From NCBI RefSeq assembly GCF_002162135.1, contig NZ_CP021382.1, positions 5,082,001-5,146,000 of the forward strand: a DNA stretch of 64,000 bases. Reading direction: 5' to 3'. The stretch's first letter is position 1. Each line of letters opens with the position of its first letter. The stretch comes from Cellvibrio sp. PSBB006. Lineage in GTDB: Bacteria > Pseudomonadota > Gammaproteobacteria > Pseudomonadales > Cellvibrionaceae. Of the stretch, positions 39,839 to 50,272 are shown piece after piece. The notes below the pieces were generated by a model, which worked only from the letters and a program-made list of their open reading frames with translations, was not told where the DNA came from and did not search any database. Position numbers and translations under genes: made by a program.

Positions 39839-42460
39839 TTACTTCCCCTTATTCAAAATCTCCTTCAGTCGATACAGTTGTTCCAGCGCCTCGCGGGGTG
39901 ACAAATTGTCGGGATTAATTTTCTTTAATGCTTCAACCGTCGGGTCGGGCATGGCATCAAATAAACCGCCTTGTAAAGGCGCGCCTGCTTGTGCCGTGGC
40001 AGAGGATTGTTCCTGAGTATCATGAGTAGTTTTGGCGGGTTGATGAGGATGCTCGCCTTGTTCCAGAAGATGTAATTGGTCCTGCGCCTGACGCAAAACC
40101 GATGTGGGGATGCCTGCCAGCTTGGCAACCTGTAGGCCATAACTCTTGCTAGCGGGGCCTTCCTGTACTTTATGCAGGAAGACAATGTTGTCGTTGTGCT
40201 CGGTCGCGTTCAGATGAACGTTGGCGATGCCAGGAATAGCATCCGGCAAGCTGGTAATCTCAAAATAATGCGTCGCGAAAAGTGTGTATGCACGTAATTG
40301 TTCTGCCAGATGTCGCGCACAGGCCCACGCCAGGGCGAGGCCGTCAAAGGTACTGGTACCGCGTCCAATCTCATCCATGAGTACCAGGCTGCGGTCAGTT
40401 GCATTGTGCAGGATGTTAGCGGTTTCGGTCATCTCCACCATGAAGGTCGAGCGCCCGCCGGCAAGGTCATCCGAAGAACCGATACGGGTGAAGATACGGT
40501 CTACAACTCCGATTTCAGCCGCCTGCGCAGGGACAAAACTGCCGATATGGGCCAGCAGTACAATCAGTGCCGCTTGCCGCATATAGGTTGATTTACCGCC
40601 CATGTTTGGACCGGTGATGATCAGCATATGGCGGTCGCCATGGAATACCAGGTCATTGGGTACAAAAGGCGCGCTGGTTACCTGCTCCACGACCGGGTGA
40701 CGGCCGCCCTGGATATGAATGCCGGGCTCAGCCTTGAGGGTTGGACGGCTAAATCCCAGGCTATCGGCGCGTTCAGCCAGAGTGGTGATGACATCCAGCT
40801 CTGATACGGCGGCAGCGGAGTCCTGCAAGGGCAGCAATTGCTCATTCAGAATATCCAGCAGCTCTTCATAAAGTGCTTTCTCACGCGCCAGGGCACGGCT
40901 TTTGGCGGAGAGGGCTTTATCCTCAAATTCTTTTAGTTCTGGTGTGATGTAGCGTTCAGCATTTTTGAGTGTCTGGCGACGAATGTAATCGGAGGGTGCC
41001 TTGTCCGACTGTGCACTGGTGAGTTCAATGAAATAACCATGCACCCGGTTGTACCCGACTTTCAAGGTTGGAATACCGGTACGCTCGCGCTCTCGCCTTT
41101 CCAGTTCAACCAGATAATCCCCGGCGTTGGTGCTGATGTTGCGCAGATCGTCCAGTTCGGCATCATAACCCGGTGCGATAACGCCGCCTTCGCGGATAAC
41201 AACCGGCGGGTTTTCAATGATTGCTCGTGTAAGCAGATCCACTAGTTCAGGAAAAGTACCGATCTGGCGAACCAATTGTTGCAGATGCGGTGACTGCGCC
41301 CCACTTAGTTCGCTTTGCAACTCCGGATAGGTCGCCAGGGACATCATCAGACGTGACAAATCCCTCGGACGGGATGAGCGCAGGGCCAGCCGACCAAGGA
41401 TGCGCTCCATATCGCCGACCCGCTTGAGAATGCCATGGACTAACTCAAAGCCATAATTCTGTTGCAGCTCGGCGATAGCTGCCTGACGGGCGAGCAAGGT
41501 AGATAGGTCGCGTAGCGGGCGATTAAGCCAGCGTCGCAGCAAACGGCTGCCCATGCTAGTTGCTGCGCAATTAAGAACTGAAAATAGCGTATGTTCATCG
41601 CCGCCGTTGAGGTTGGTATCCAGCTCCAGGTTGCGTCGTGTGGCGGCGTCCATGATGACTGCCTCATCACGATTCTCATGAGCAAGGCTGCGTACGTGAG
41701 GCAGGGCGGTGCGCTGGGTTTCGCGGGCATAACTCAGCAGGCAACCGGCAGCGGCAATAGCCACCTGGAGATGATCACAGCCGAAGCCGGCAAGGTCCTG
41801 GGTGCCGAACTGTTGAATGAGTAAGCGCTGCGCTGTTTCTAGCTCGAATTCCCAGGGGCCGCGTCGGCGCAAGCCTTTGCGGTTTTCGGTCAGTTCGGGC
41901 AGGGAGAGATGATCGCTGATCAACAGTTCGGCTGGATTCAGGCGTTGCAGCTCACCTAACACCGAATCCACGCCTTCCACCTCCAGAACCAGAAAGCGGC
42001 CACTCGCCATATCCAGCGAGGCAATACCAAAAGTATCCAAATGCTGGTGTACCGCGACCAGCAGATTATCGCGGCGCGAGTCCAACAGCGCTTCGTCGCT
42101 GACGGTTCCCGGGGTGACAATTCGCACGACCTTACGCTCTACCGGGCCTTTGCTGGTGGCGGGATCACCGATCTGTTCGCAGATCGCCACTGATACGCCC
42201 GCCCGGACCAGTTTGGCCAGGTAGCCATCAGCAGCGTGAAAGGGAATGCCAGCCATGGGAATGGGCTCCCCATTGGACTTACCGCGCGCGGTCAGGGTCA
42301 CATCCAGCAAATCGGCAGCCTTCTTCGCATCATCAAAAAACAACTCATAGAAATCACCCATACGGTAAAACACCAGTTCGTGGGGGTGTTGCGCTTTGAT
42401 GCGCAGATATTGCTGCATCATGGGCGTTTGTGATGAAAGATCTTGGGTCGATATGGTCAT
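39839..42460 (-). CDS. mutS: DNA mismatch repair protein MutS
   Basis: 873 residues. Mismatch-recognition ATPase. The N-terminal Phe-x-Glu reading motif is in [15 protein letters not shown]; the core and clamp domains follow, then the ATPase with Walker [10 protein letters not shown] and [21 protein letters not shown] and [10 protein letters not shown]. The chosen ATG gives [10 protein letters not shown]; an upstream in-frame start adding 24 residues lacks support. It is divergent from pncC. Confidence 0.97.
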   Translation of the reverse strand: MTISTQDLSSQTPMMQQYLRIKAQHPHELVFYRMGDFYELFFDDAKKAADLLDVTLTARGKSNGEPIPMAGIPFHAADGYLAKLVRAGVSVAICEQIGDPATSKGPVERKVVRIVTPGTVSDEALLDSRRDNLLVAVHQHLDTFGIASLDMASGRFLVLEVEGVDSVLGELQRLNPAELLISDHLSLPELTENRKGLRRRGPWEFELETAQRLLIQQFGTQDLAGFGCDHLQVAIAAAGCLLSYARETQRTALPHVRSLAHENRDEAVIMDAATRRNLELDTNLNGGDEHTLFSVLNCAATSMGSRLLRRWLNRPLRDLSTLLARQAAIAELQQNYGFELVHGILKRVGDMERILGRLALRSSRPRDLSRLMMSLATYPELQSELSGAQSPHLQQLVRQIGTFPELVDLLTRAIIENPPVVIREGGVIAPGYDAELDDLRNISTNAGDYLVELERRERERTGIPTLKVGYNRVHGYFIELTSAQSDKAPSDYIRRQTLKNAERYITPELKEFEDKALSAKSRALAREKALYEELLDILNEQLLPLQDSAAAVSELDVITTLAERADSLGFSRPTLKAEPGIHIQGGRHPVVEQVTSAPFVPNDLVFHGDRHMLIITGPNMGGKSTYMRQAALIVLLAHIGSFVPAQAAEIGVVDRIFTRIGSSDDLAGGRSTFMVEMTETANILHNATDRSLVLMDEIGRGTSTFDGLALAWACARHLAEQLRAYTLFATHYFEITSLPDAIPGIANVHLNATEHNDNIVFLHKVQEGPASKSYGLQVAKLAGIPTSVLRQAQDQLHLLEQGEHPHQPAKTTHDTQEQSSATAQAGAPLQGGLFDAMPDPTVEALKKINPDNLSPREALEQLYRLKEILNKGK

Positions 42461-42660
42461 AGGATGTGTTGTATCAGCAGAAGAAAATGAATGGCTGCGG
42501 TAGCCGGATGTGCCGTGTAAAAAGGGAGCCAAGTTTACGTTTATTGAGAGTGGCTTTCAAATAGCGAAAAGTCGCTCGGCCTGACGCTGATAGATCATTA
42601 AAATGCTTGCCCTCGACACAGCACTGGCATACTTTCCCGAAGGTTAAGCGGAGTTTACCG

Positions 42661-43173
42661 ATGACAGATCATAAGCCCCTGCTGCAGTTGGCGGCTGAAT
42701 TGGGTGACGCGCTACAGCTGCGCCAATGGCGTGTAGCCACAGCGGAATCATGCACGGGTGGTGGTATAGCGGCGGCTATTACCGCCATTCCCGGCAGCTC
42801 TAACTGGTTTGAGTATGGTCTGGTTACCTATGCCAATGCCGCGAAGCAGCATCTGCTCGGTGTGGATAGCGAGACCTTATCGAATGAAGGAGCCGTCAGT
42901 GAAAATGTCGTGCGCCAAATGGCTGCCGGAACCTTATCGCTAACGGGGGCTGACATTGCGGTTGCGGTCAGCGGCATCGCCGGGCCGGGTGGCGGCAGTG
43001 CAGAAAAGCCGGTCGGCACGGTCTGGTTCGCATGGGCGATTGCCAAAGGTCAGCCAATAACAAGCTGCTATCAGCTTGACGGTGATCGCAATCAGATTCA
43101 GCAACAGGCTGTTGTTATTGCTTTGGAAGGGCTGTTGGCGCTGTTGGGCGAGCAATCAAAAAAACCTGAATAA
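42661..43173 (+). CDS. pncC: Nicotinamide-nucleotide amidase (CinA C-terminal type)
   Basis: 170 residues: the stand-alone CinA C-terminal domain. It deamidates NMN to nicotinate mononucleotide in pyridine nucleotide recycling. Signatures are [26 protein letters not shown], and [21 protein letters not shown]. It lies immediately upstream of recA, as in Pseudomonas and other gammaproteobacteria. The LexA box and recA promoter follow its stop. Confidence 0.94.
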   Translation: MTDHKPLLQLAAELGDALQLRQWRVATAESCTGGGIAAAITAIPGSSNWFEYGLVTYANAAKQHLLGVDSETLSNEGAVSENVVRQMAAGTLSLTGADIAVAVSGIAGPGGGSAEKPVGTVWFAWAIAKGQPITSCYQLDGDRNQIQQQAVVIALEGLLALLGEQSKKPE

Positions 43174-43183
43174 ATTAACAGTA

Positions 43184-43199
43184 CTGTTTGCGTATACAG
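43184..43199 (+). promoter_or_regulatory. LexA (SOS) box of recA
   Basis: CTGTTTGCGTATACAG keeps both CTGT and ACAG ends of the CTGT-N8-ACAG gammaproteobacterial LexA consensus. It overlaps the -35 of a likely promoter (TTGCGT, 16 bases, TATGCT at 43210-43215), about 95 bp upstream of the recA ATG. Confidence 0.88.
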
Positions 43200-43294
43200 C
43201 TTTTTGGTGTATGCTTTCGCCAGTAGTAAGTAAAAGATTGGCAAAACAAGCCACACAAATTCAGATCATTTTTTCATTTAAGTTGAGGTGTCGG

Positions 43295-44338
43295 ATGGAT
43301 GCGAATAAAGAAAAGGCGCTACAAGCAGCCCTGAGTCAAATCGAACGTCAATTTGGTAAGGGTACTGTGATGCGCATGGGCGACCGGGAGCAGGTTGCCA
43401 TTCCAGCGATTTCTACGGGTTCACTGGGGCTGGATGTAGCACTGGGAATCGGTGGTTTGCCCAAAGGCCGGATTATTGAAATTTATGGGCCGGAATCTTC
43501 CGGTAAAACAACCCTGACTTTACAGGTTATCGCCGAAGCTCAAAGGCAAGGCGGTAACTGCGCTTTTATCGACGCGGAGCACGCGCTTGATCCGATTTAT
43601 GCCGCCAAGCTTGGCGTTAAAGTGGAAGACCTGATTATTTCCCAGCCGGACACCGGCGAGCAGGCTCTGGAAGTGACCGATATGCTGGTGCGCTCCGGTG
43701 CGGTGGATGTATTGGTTGTGGACTCTGTAGCTGCACTGACGCCCCGTGCGGAAATTGAAGGCGAAATGGGTGATCACCACGTCGGTTTGCAGGCGCGTTT
43801 GATGTCACAAGCCTTGCGTAAAATCACCGGTAATATCAAAAATGCTAACTGTCTGGTGATCTTCATCAACCAGATCCGGATGAAGATCGGTGTTATGTTT
43901 GGTAACCCGGAAACCACTACTGGTGGTAATGCGCTGAAATTTTATGCTTCAGTGCGTCTGGATATTCGCCGTATTGGTGCTGTAAAAGAAGGCGAAGAAG
44001 TGATCGGTTCCGAAACGCGCGTAAAAGTGGTGAAGAACAAGGTTGCTCCACCCTTCAAGCAGGCGGAATTCCAGATCCTGTACGGCAGCGGCATCAACCG
44101 TATGGGTGAGATTGTCGACTATGGAGTCAAGCTTGGCATGGTTGACAAGGCAGGAGCCTGGTATAGCTACCAGGGCAATAAGATTGGCCAGGGTAAAAAC
44201 AATGTCATGAAATTTCTGCAGGAAAATCCGGAGATCGCCAAAGAGCTGGAGCAGAAGGTTCGGGCCGAACTCCTTAACACACCGCAGTTGTCGCTCGGCA
44301 CCAGCGCTGACTCAGAAGATGAAGTAGAAATGTCTTAA
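43295..44338 (+). CDS. recA: Recombinase RecA
   Basis: 347 residues. Strand-exchange ATPase and SOS coprotease. It has Walker [10 protein letters not shown], the family signature [14 protein letters not shown], and loops L1/L2 ([32 protein letters not shown]). The ATG giving MDANKEKAL is preceded by GAGGTG. Controlled by the LexA box upstream. An inverted repeat (GACGGAAA ... TTTCCGTC) about 10 bp past the stop may be a weak terminator. Confidence 0.98.
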   Translation: MDANKEKALQAALSQIERQFGKGTVMRMGDREQVAIPAISTGSLGLDVALGIGGLPKGRIIEIYGPESSGKTTLTLQVIAEAQRQGGNCAFIDAEHALDPIYAAKLGVKVEDLIISQPDTGEQALEVTDMLVRSGAVDVLVVDSVAALTPRAEIEGEMGDHHVGLQARLMSQALRKITGNIKNANCLVIFINQIRMKIGVMFGNPETTTGGNALKFYASVRLDIRRIGAVKEGEEVIGSETRVKVVKNKVAPPFKQAEFQILYGSGINRMGEIVDYGVKLGMVDKAGAWYSYQGNKIGQGKNNVMKFLQENPEIAKELEQKVRAELLNTPQLSLGTSADSEDEVEMS

Positions 44339-44615
44339 ATCGTCTGTGACGGAAATCGGGCTTTGGATGGCCTGGTTTCCGTCGTTCCTTTCAGAATCTC
44401 CCTTGAGTGCGGCTGAACTTCACTATTGAGGCAGAGTCGAATTTTTATCCAGCTACTGTCGATTACATGGCTATGCAGATTTTCAGGTGGAATAGCGGGG
44501 CGAAGCGATAAATAGTGATAAGTTGCGCGCTGACAATGTGGTGGGTATGCTGCGTATCAGATTTCATCATTACTCCGTTAAAACCTATAAGCCGAAAGTA
44601 AAGTAGAGGTGTGAA

Positions 44616-45191
44616 ATGATTCGCTTTAGTAACCTGATTGGTTTGTTTCTGACGCTCGCCATATTGGGTGCATGCTCAAGTAAACCGTATGTTGTCACTG
44701 ATTATCTTTCGGGTTATGACTTTTCTACCCTGAAAACCTACCACGTAGCAGAAGCCCGGCAGGAAACGAAGGATGAAATCCTCATTTCTCCTTTTACATT
44801 TAGCCATATACATTCCGTTATTGACCGGGAGTTAGGTCAGCGTTATCAGCAGCCACCGGCTGATACCAAACCTGATTTTCTGGTGAACTATCATATTGTT
44901 ATTGAAGAAAAACTGGACCCGGGAACCTATGATCGTCTCTACGGTTATGGCTACTATGGCAGAGGTTACCGTTATTACTATCCAGCACCGCTGTTTTACG
45001 GCACCACCGGCTCGGCTCGCGTGTACAACCAAGGGAGTTTGATCGTTGATATCGTTGATGCGAAAACGGAAAAGCCTATTTGGCGGGGTGTATCGGAAAA
45101 ACGTCTGCGCAGCGGCTTAACCCCCCAAGAGCAACGAGAAATTTTGACCAGCGCGGTTGTTGAAATTATCAGTAAATTTCCACCAATGTAA
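44616..45191 (+). CDS. DUF4136 lipoprotein
   Basis: 191 residues. A type II signal peptide with lipobox LGAC (Cys20) is followed by the DUF4136 domain (YDFSTLKTYHV near the N-terminus, KPDFLVNYHI, GSLIVDIVDAKTEKPIWRGVS). A Tyr/Gly-rich insert (YGYGYYGRGYRYYYP) interrupts the middle. It has its own ribosome site and a strong terminator, so it is likely an independent transcript placed between recA and recX, which are usually adjacent. Function unknown; no SOS box seen upstream. Confidence 0.85.
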   Translation: MIRFSNLIGLFLTLAILGACSSKPYVVTDYLSGYDFSTLKTYHVAEARQETKDEILISPFTFSHIHSVIDRELGQRYQQPPADTKPDFLVNYHIVIEEKLDPGTYDRLYGYGYYGRGYRYYYPAPLFYGTTGSARVYNQGSLIVDIVDAKTEKPIWRGVSEKRLRSGLTPQEQREILTSAVVEIISKFPPM

Positions 45192-45211
45192 TGTGAAAAA
45201 TTTGTAAACCC

Positions 45212-45236
45212 ATGGCCGCTTTGCGGCCATTTTTTT
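45212..45236 (+). terminator. Intrinsic terminator between the lipoprotein gene and recX
   Basis: Perfect 8-bp stem ATGGCCGC / GCGGCCAT with a 3-base loop and a run of at least six Ts, about 20 bp past the lipoprotein stop. Confidence 0.92.
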
Positions 45237-45263
45237 GAATGATGTAATAAGGACGAGCCTCTC

Positions 45264-45716
45264 GTGGCTGATAACAAGACGACTTCCGATATCAGGTTGG
45301 CTGCCATGAACTTGCTGGCAATGCGCGAACATTCCGCACATGAATTGCGCCGGAAGCTTGCGCCACGTTTTGAGGGGGCTGATGTCGCTGCCGTTATCGC
45401 TGTATTAACCGCTGAGAATCTTCAAAGCGATGAACGTTATACAGAAGCTTTTATAATCATGCGCAAACGTCAAGGTAAAGGGCCGATACGCATAGCTTTG
45501 GAGTTGAAAGAAAAAGGTATCAGCGAAACCTTGATTAATCTATATCTTGATTCTTCCGACCAGGATTGGTTTGAGCTGGCTGTTGCGGAAAGGCATAAAC
45601 GTTTTGGTATTTCTGAGCCGCAGGATATGAAAGAAAAGGCGCGTCAGATGCGATTTCTTCAATACCGGGGTTTCACGCAACCGCAAATCTCCTCGGCAAT
45701 TAAAGCTACTGAATAA
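45264..45716 (+). CDS. recX: RecA regulator RecX
   Basis: 150 residues of three-helix repeats. It binds the RecA filament and inhibits its extension. Typical segments: AMNLLAMREHSAHELRRKL, DERYTEAFIIMRKRQGKGP, and a final KEKARQMRFLQYRGFT. The start is GTG with AAGGA 10 bases upstream. A strong terminator stands between it and the genes before it, so recA readthrough should be low. The short gap after that terminator shows no obvious promoter or LexA box. Confidence 0.9.
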   Translation: MADNKTTSDIRLAAMNLLAMREHSAHELRRKLAPRFEGADVAAVIAVLTAENLQSDERYTEAFIIMRKRQGKGPIRIALELKEKGISETLINLYLDSSDQDWFELAVAERHKRFGISEPQDMKEKARQMRFLQYRGFTQPQISSAIKATE

Positions 45717-45779
45717 ATGTTTGTTTATCGGGCCAATGGCCTCCCGTCTCTTCAACCGGTTAACAAGTGTTATATCACT

Positions 45780-45795
45780 GTAAACAATTGTTAAC
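45780..45795. promoter_or_regulatory. Candidate operator palindrome upstream of RND efflux genes
   Basis: GTAAACAATTGTTAAC, 7 of 8 base pairs symmetric, in the 287-bp gap between recX and the efflux adaptor gene, about 210 bp before that gene. No regulator gene is adjacent. The rest of the gap shows nothing I can support. Confidence 0.3.
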
Positions 45796-46003
45796 TGCTT
45801 ATCGCTTGTCTCATCATCAGCGTAATCTTTCGAGATAAACCAGCGTTAACGCATGGCGTCGTCTCTCTCAGCCCAATCTTTCCACTTTTAACCGCGTAAA
45901 TGGTTGGCATGGATGTTTTATATTTCATGCTGAAAGATGTGATAGAGTCTGCGCCAAAAATGATTCCTGCCCTAAGGCAGATCGGGTAATAAGAGAGAAA
46001 GTG

Positions 46004-47083
46004 ATGATGCGATTGCACCTGCCGGGAGCTATTTTATTTGGCTCACTGATGATGTTAGTCCCACCCCTGATGGCACAAACCACGAAAGCAGTCGATGTCA
46101 TTGTTCAGGCCGTCACATCACAACCGCTCGAAAGTCGCATTGAAGCCCTGGGTACTTTGCGGGCCAATGAATCCATTCGCTTAACGTCCAACGTTACCAA
46201 GACAGTGACGAATATTAATTTTGATGACGGCCAGCGTGTAAAAAAAGGCCAGGTGTTAGTGGAAATGACTAACGCCGAGGAGCGGGCACTGTTAGATGAA
46301 GCGCGTTTCAATATGGAAGAAGCACGCAAGCAAATGGAGCGGGTTCGCTCTCTGGTTGAAACCAGGGCTGCTTCCCAATCCTTGCTTGATCAGCGCATGC
46401 GTGAATACGAATCGGCTCACGCACGTTACCTTGCTATTGATGCGCGTTTGCAAGACCTGCATCTCGATGCGCCGTTCAGCGGCGTCGTTGGCCTGCGCAA
46501 TATCAGCGTCGGCGCCCTGGTTTCCCCCGGAGATTTAATCACCACCATCAATGACGACAGCCGTATGAAACTTGATTTTACGGTGCCGGCGATTTATCTG
46601 CGCAGTTTACAAGTTGATTTACCTATCATGGCCAAGAGCCGTGCGCTGGGCGATAAGGTATTCGAAGGTAAGATCTACAGCATCGATAATCAGATTGATC
46701 CCGTGACCCGTGCGATTACTGTACGAGCCCTGTTGCCCAATGATGATCGCGAGTTAAAGCAGGGCATGCTGATGAGTATTAACCTCTATGCCAACAAGCG
46801 AGAAGCGTTGGTGATATCTGAAGCGGCGCTGGTCCCTTTGGGAAGTGATAATTTTGTGTTTGTGGTTCAGCCCCAGGGTGAAACGTTTACGGTAGAGCGT
46901 CGTCAGGTCACTATTGGTCAACGCCTGCGCGGTTTTGTGGAAATCCTCAATGGATTGGACGCCGACGAAAAAGTGGTAACCCATGGCTTACAAAAAATTC
47001 GCGCTGGTACGCTGATCAATATCACCGCCGAAGAAACCGGTGAGGAAAGTTTATCTGAACTGATCGATTCAACTAAATCCTGA
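46004..47083 (+). CDS. RND efflux periplasmic adaptor (membrane fusion protein)
   Basis: 359 residues. A signal peptide (GSLMMLVPPLMAQT) is followed by a beta-barrel/lipoyl/helical-hairpin order typical of MexA/AcrA-type adaptors: VTKTVTNINFDDGQRVKKGQVLVEM (first lipoyl half, interrupted by the hairpin at about 90-140), then DAPFSGVVGLRNISVGALVSPGD and KLDFTVPAIYLRSL. No lipobox. Several starts (GTG, ATG, ATG) lie in a row; I chose the ATG 6 bases after AGAGAG. The pump gene follows by 11 bp; there is no outer membrane channel gene nearby. Confidence 0.92.
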   Translation: MMRLHLPGAILFGSLMMLVPPLMAQTTKAVDVIVQAVTSQPLESRIEALGTLRANESIRLTSNVTKTVTNINFDDGQRVKKGQVLVEMTNAEERALLDEARFNMEEARKQMERVRSLVETRAASQSLLDQRMREYESAHARYLAIDARLQDLHLDAPFSGVVGLRNISVGALVSPGDLITTINDDSRMKLDFTVPAIYLRSLQVDLPIMAKSRALGDKVFEGKIYSIDNQIDPVTRAITVRALLPNDDRELKQGMLMSINLYANKREALVISEAALVPLGSDNFVFVVQPQGETFTVERRQVTIGQRLRGFVEILNGLDADEKVVTHGLQKIRAGTLINITAEETGEESLSELIDSTKS

Positions 47084-47094
47084 GGGTAACCCAC

Positions 47095-50000
47095 ATGCTA
47101 CTCTCCGATGTCTCGATCAAACGCCCGGTTTTTGCTTCCGTTATTTCCATTCTTCTCATCGCCTTTGGTTTGGTGGCTTTCGAGCGCCTGACACTACGCG
47201 AATACCCTGATATCGATCCGCCAGTGGTGTCGATTCGCACGGATTATCCCGGGGCTGCAGCCAGCATTGTTGAAACACGTATCACCAAAGTTATTGAAGA
47301 TCGCATCTCCGGCGTGGAGGGCATTCGTTACATTGAATCCAGCAGTGAAAATGGTCGCTCCAACATCGTGGTGCAGTTCGATGTCGGGCAGGATATGGAC
47401 GCGGCGGCAAACGATATTCGTGACCGTGTATCCCGTGTGTTGGGTAATTTACCCATCGAAGCTGAACCACCGGAAGTTGAAAAGGTGAGTTCAGATGAAG
47501 ACGTCATCCTGTGGTTTAACTTTACCAGTGACAATATGACCACGCCGGAACTCTCTGATTATGCACAGCGATATCTGGTAGACCGTTTCTCTGTGGTGGA
47601 TGGTGTGGCGCGCGTGAGGATTGGTGGTGAAAAACGTTACGCCATGCGTATCTGGCTGGATCGTCGTGAACTGGCGGCGCGCCACCTGACCGTTAATGAT
47701 GTTGAAGATGCCTTGCGCGCAGAAAATGTTGAGCTGCCGGCGGGCAGTATCGAATCTGAGGAGCGACAGTTTACGGTGCGCATGGCCCGCAATTATCTCA
47801 CCGCTGAGGATTTTTCCCAGTTGGTGTTGCAGCGCGGTGAAGATGGTTACCTGATTCGTCTGGGTGATGTAGCGCGGGTTGAAAAAGGAACGGAAGAAGA
47901 CCGCAATATGTTTCGCGGTAATGGCGTCAATCAAGTCGGGATTGGTATCAGTAAACAATCCACTGCCAACACCATTGATGTAGCGCGCGGTGTAAAAGCA
48001 GAGCGTGATCGCATCGTCGCTAACTTGCCGGATGGCATGGGCATTGAAGACAGCTATGACAGTTCTATCTTTGTTGAACGCGCGATCGAAGAAGTGTATC
48101 TCACGCTGGGCATCGCCATTTTTCTGGTGGTATTGGTTATCTATCTGTTTCTCGGCAGTGTGCGTGCCATGCTTGTGCCGGCGGTGGCTGTACCGGTTTC
48201 TATCATTGCAACATTTACGGTGCTTGCTGTGCTGGGTTTCTCGGTCAACATGTTAACGCTGTTGGCACTGGTACTGGCTATCGGACTGGTGGTGGATGAT
48301 GCAATTGTGGTGCTGGAAAATATTGTTCGCCATATGGAAGAAAAAAATAAACCGCCGTTACTGGCGGCGTTCGACGGTACGCGCGAAGTGGGCTTTGCCG
48401 TTATTGCAACCACCCTGGTGTTGATTGCGATCTTTGTGCCGATTGTTTTCCTGAAGGGTGATATCGGCCGCCTGTTTTCCGAATTTGCGATAACCATGGC
48501 GGCCTCTGTGGCATTTTCATCGCTCATCGCCTTGACGCTTTCGCCCATGCTGGCGTCCCAGTTTCTTAAACGTAACGACCATAAAAATAAACTGGTCGAT
48601 AAAATCAACGAATGGACCATGTGCCTGCGTCACTACTACACGCGTTCGATCAACGCCTGCCTGAATCGCAGCAAGCTCGTGGTAGTGATTTTTGCTGGAT
48701 TATTATTTGCGACTTTTATGCTATCGCGCTTAATTCCTTCCGAATACGCGCCTCGTGAAGACCGGGGTACATTTTTTGTCATGGTCAACGGACCGGAAGG
48801 TGCTAGCTTTTCCTACATGGAAGAGTACATGAACGAAATTGAAAAACGCATGATGGTGTATGTGGATACCAATGAAATAAGTCGTTTGATGGTGCGCTCG
48901 CCGCGCTCCTTTGGCACGGCAGAAAATTTTAACAGCGGGATTATCATTGCTGTGATGAACGATTGGAGTCTGCGACGCAGCGCATTTGTGGTGATGGATG
49001 AAATCCGCGCGAAGCTCAGCGATTTACCCGGCGTGACAGCGGCGCCGGTAATGCGTCAGGGGTTCGGTTCGCAGACACAAAAACCGGTGCAATTTGTTAT
49101 CGGTGGTGGCTCTTATAATGAGTTGGCCGAGTGGCGCGATATCATGTTAGAAAAAATCGAAGCCAGTAACCCCGGCCTCGAAAGCATCGACTGGGATTAC
49201 AAGGAAACCAAGCCGCAGGTCGAAGTCATTATCGACACCAACCGTGCAGCGGATTTAGGCGTGAGCGTCAACAACATCGGTCGGACACTGGAAACCATGT
49301 TGGGTTCGCGCCGGGTTACAACTTACATTGATGATGGTGAAGAATACGATTTGATCCTGCAAGGTGAACGCGATGAGCAGCGTACTACCACCAGCTTGCA
49401 AAACATGTACGTGCGCTCGGAGCACTCTGGTGAATTGATCCCCCTGGCAAATCTGGTGCAGTTGCGTGAGATGGCCGATGCCAGCCGCTTGAATCGCTAC
49501 AATCGAGTCCGCTCGTTAACAATAGAGGCAAACCTTTCCGAAGAGCTGGCGCTGGGTGAAGCGCTGGACTACCTAAATGGTCTGGTGCGAGAACATTTGC
49601 CGGATTCTGCGGTTGTGGATTACAAAGGTTTATCGAGGGATTTTCAAACCGCCGGCAGTTCGGTCATGTTTATCTTTTTGCTCGGTATCCTGATTACGTT
49701 TCTGGTGTTGGCAGCACAATTCGAGAGTTATATTCACCCGTTTGTCATCATGCTGACGGTACCCCTGGCGATTCTCGGTGGTATGTTGGGGCTGTACATC
49801 ACAGGCAACTCGTTTAATTTATATTCGCAAATCGGTTTGATCATGTTGATCGGGCTGGCAGCCAAGAACGGCATTTTGATTGTGGAATTTGTTAACCAGT
49901 TGCGTGATCGCGGTGTAGAATTTCATCAGGCGTTATTGGAGGCTTCTTCAGCGCGATTGCGTCCGATTTTAATGACCAGCTTAACGGCGGTGGCGGGAGC

Positions 50001-50223
50001 TGTGCCTTTGGTGATCTCCAGCGGCGCCGGTTCGGAAACCCGATTTGTTATTGGTATTGTGGTGATATTTGGCGTGTTGTTGGCCACGTTTCTGACATTA
50101 TTTGTCGTGCCGGTGGCCTATAGTTTGTTGGCTCGTAAAACCGGTTCGCCCGGTGATGTCAGCCGCAAGCTCGACCAGGCTCATCGGGATTATTATAACG
50201 ATGACAAATCAAAGTCCGATTAA
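47095..50223 (+). CDS. RND multidrug efflux pump, inner membrane transporter
   Basis: 1042 residues, a full-length HAE1-type RND transporter with two sets of six membrane segments and two large periplasmic loops. The proton-relay Asp pair is present in IGLVVDDAIVVLEN (TM4). The N-terminus (VSIKRPVFASVISILLIAFG) and TM10-12 (MLIGLAAKNGILIVEFVNQLRD) are standard. It probably pairs with the adaptor upstream and a TolC-like channel encoded elsewhere. Substrates cannot be predicted. It is followed 49 bp later by a lipoprotein gene on the same strand. Confidence 0.95.
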   Translation: MLLSDVSIKRPVFASVISILLIAFGLVAFERLTLREYPDIDPPVVSIRTDYPGAAASIVETRITKVIEDRISGVEGIRYIESSSENGRSNIVVQFDVGQDMDAAANDIRDRVSRVLGNLPIEAEPPEVEKVSSDEDVILWFNFTSDNMTTPELSDYAQRYLVDRFSVVDGVARVRIGGEKRYAMRIWLDRRELAARHLTVNDVEDALRAENVELPAGSIESEERQFTVRMARNYLTAEDFSQLVLQRGEDGYLIRLGDVARVEKGTEEDRNMFRGNGVNQVGIGISKQSTANTIDVARGVKAERDRIVANLPDGMGIEDSYDSSIFVERAIEEVYLTLGIAIFLVVLVIYLFLGSVRAMLVPAVAVPVSIIATFTVLAVLGFSVNMLTLLALVLAIGLVVDDAIVVLENIVRHMEEKNKPPLLAAFDGTREVGFAVIATTLVLIAIFVPIVFLKGDIGRLFSEFAITMAASVAFSSLIALTLSPMLASQFLKRNDHKNKLVDKINEWTMCLRHYYTRSINACLNRSKLVVVIFAGLLFATFMLSRLIPSEYAPREDRGTFFVMVNGPEGASFSYMEEYMNEIEKRMMVYVDTNEISRLMVRSPRSFGTAENFNSGIIIAVMNDWSLRRSAFVVMDEIRAKLSDLPGVTAAPVMRQGFGSQTQKPVQFVIGGGSYNELAEWRDIMLEKIEASNPGLESIDWDYKETKPQVEVIIDTNRAADLGVSVNNIGRTLETMLGSRRVTTYIDDGEEYDLILQGERDEQRTTTSLQNMYVRSEHSGELIPLANLVQLREMADASRLNRYNRVRSLTIEANLSEELALGEALDYLNGLVREHLPDSAVVDYKGLSRDFQTAGSSVMFIFLLGILITFLVLAAQFESYIHPFVIMLTVPLAILGGMLGLYITGNSFNLYSQIGLIMLIGLAAKNGILIVEFVNQLRDRGVEFHQALLEASSARLRPILMTSLTAVAGAVPLVISSGAGSETRFVIGIVVIFGVLLATFLTLFVVPVAYSLLARKTGSPGDVSRKLDQAHRDYYNDDKSKSD

Positions 50224-50272
50224 TCACAAAAAGCACCATCAAAGAAAATCAAAACAAAAAAGAGAGAAAGCT

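Noticed and set aside
39838..42460. Long frames antisense to mutS, relA, pyrC and lepA as possible genes.
   Set aside because: They are shadows of the well-supported genes on the opposite strand, with no domains or ribosome sites.
44348..44383. Inverted repeat GACGGAAA / TTTCCGTC after recA as a firm terminator.
   Set aside because: Long loop with only partial inner pairing and no clear T-run; kept only as a possibility in the recA entry.
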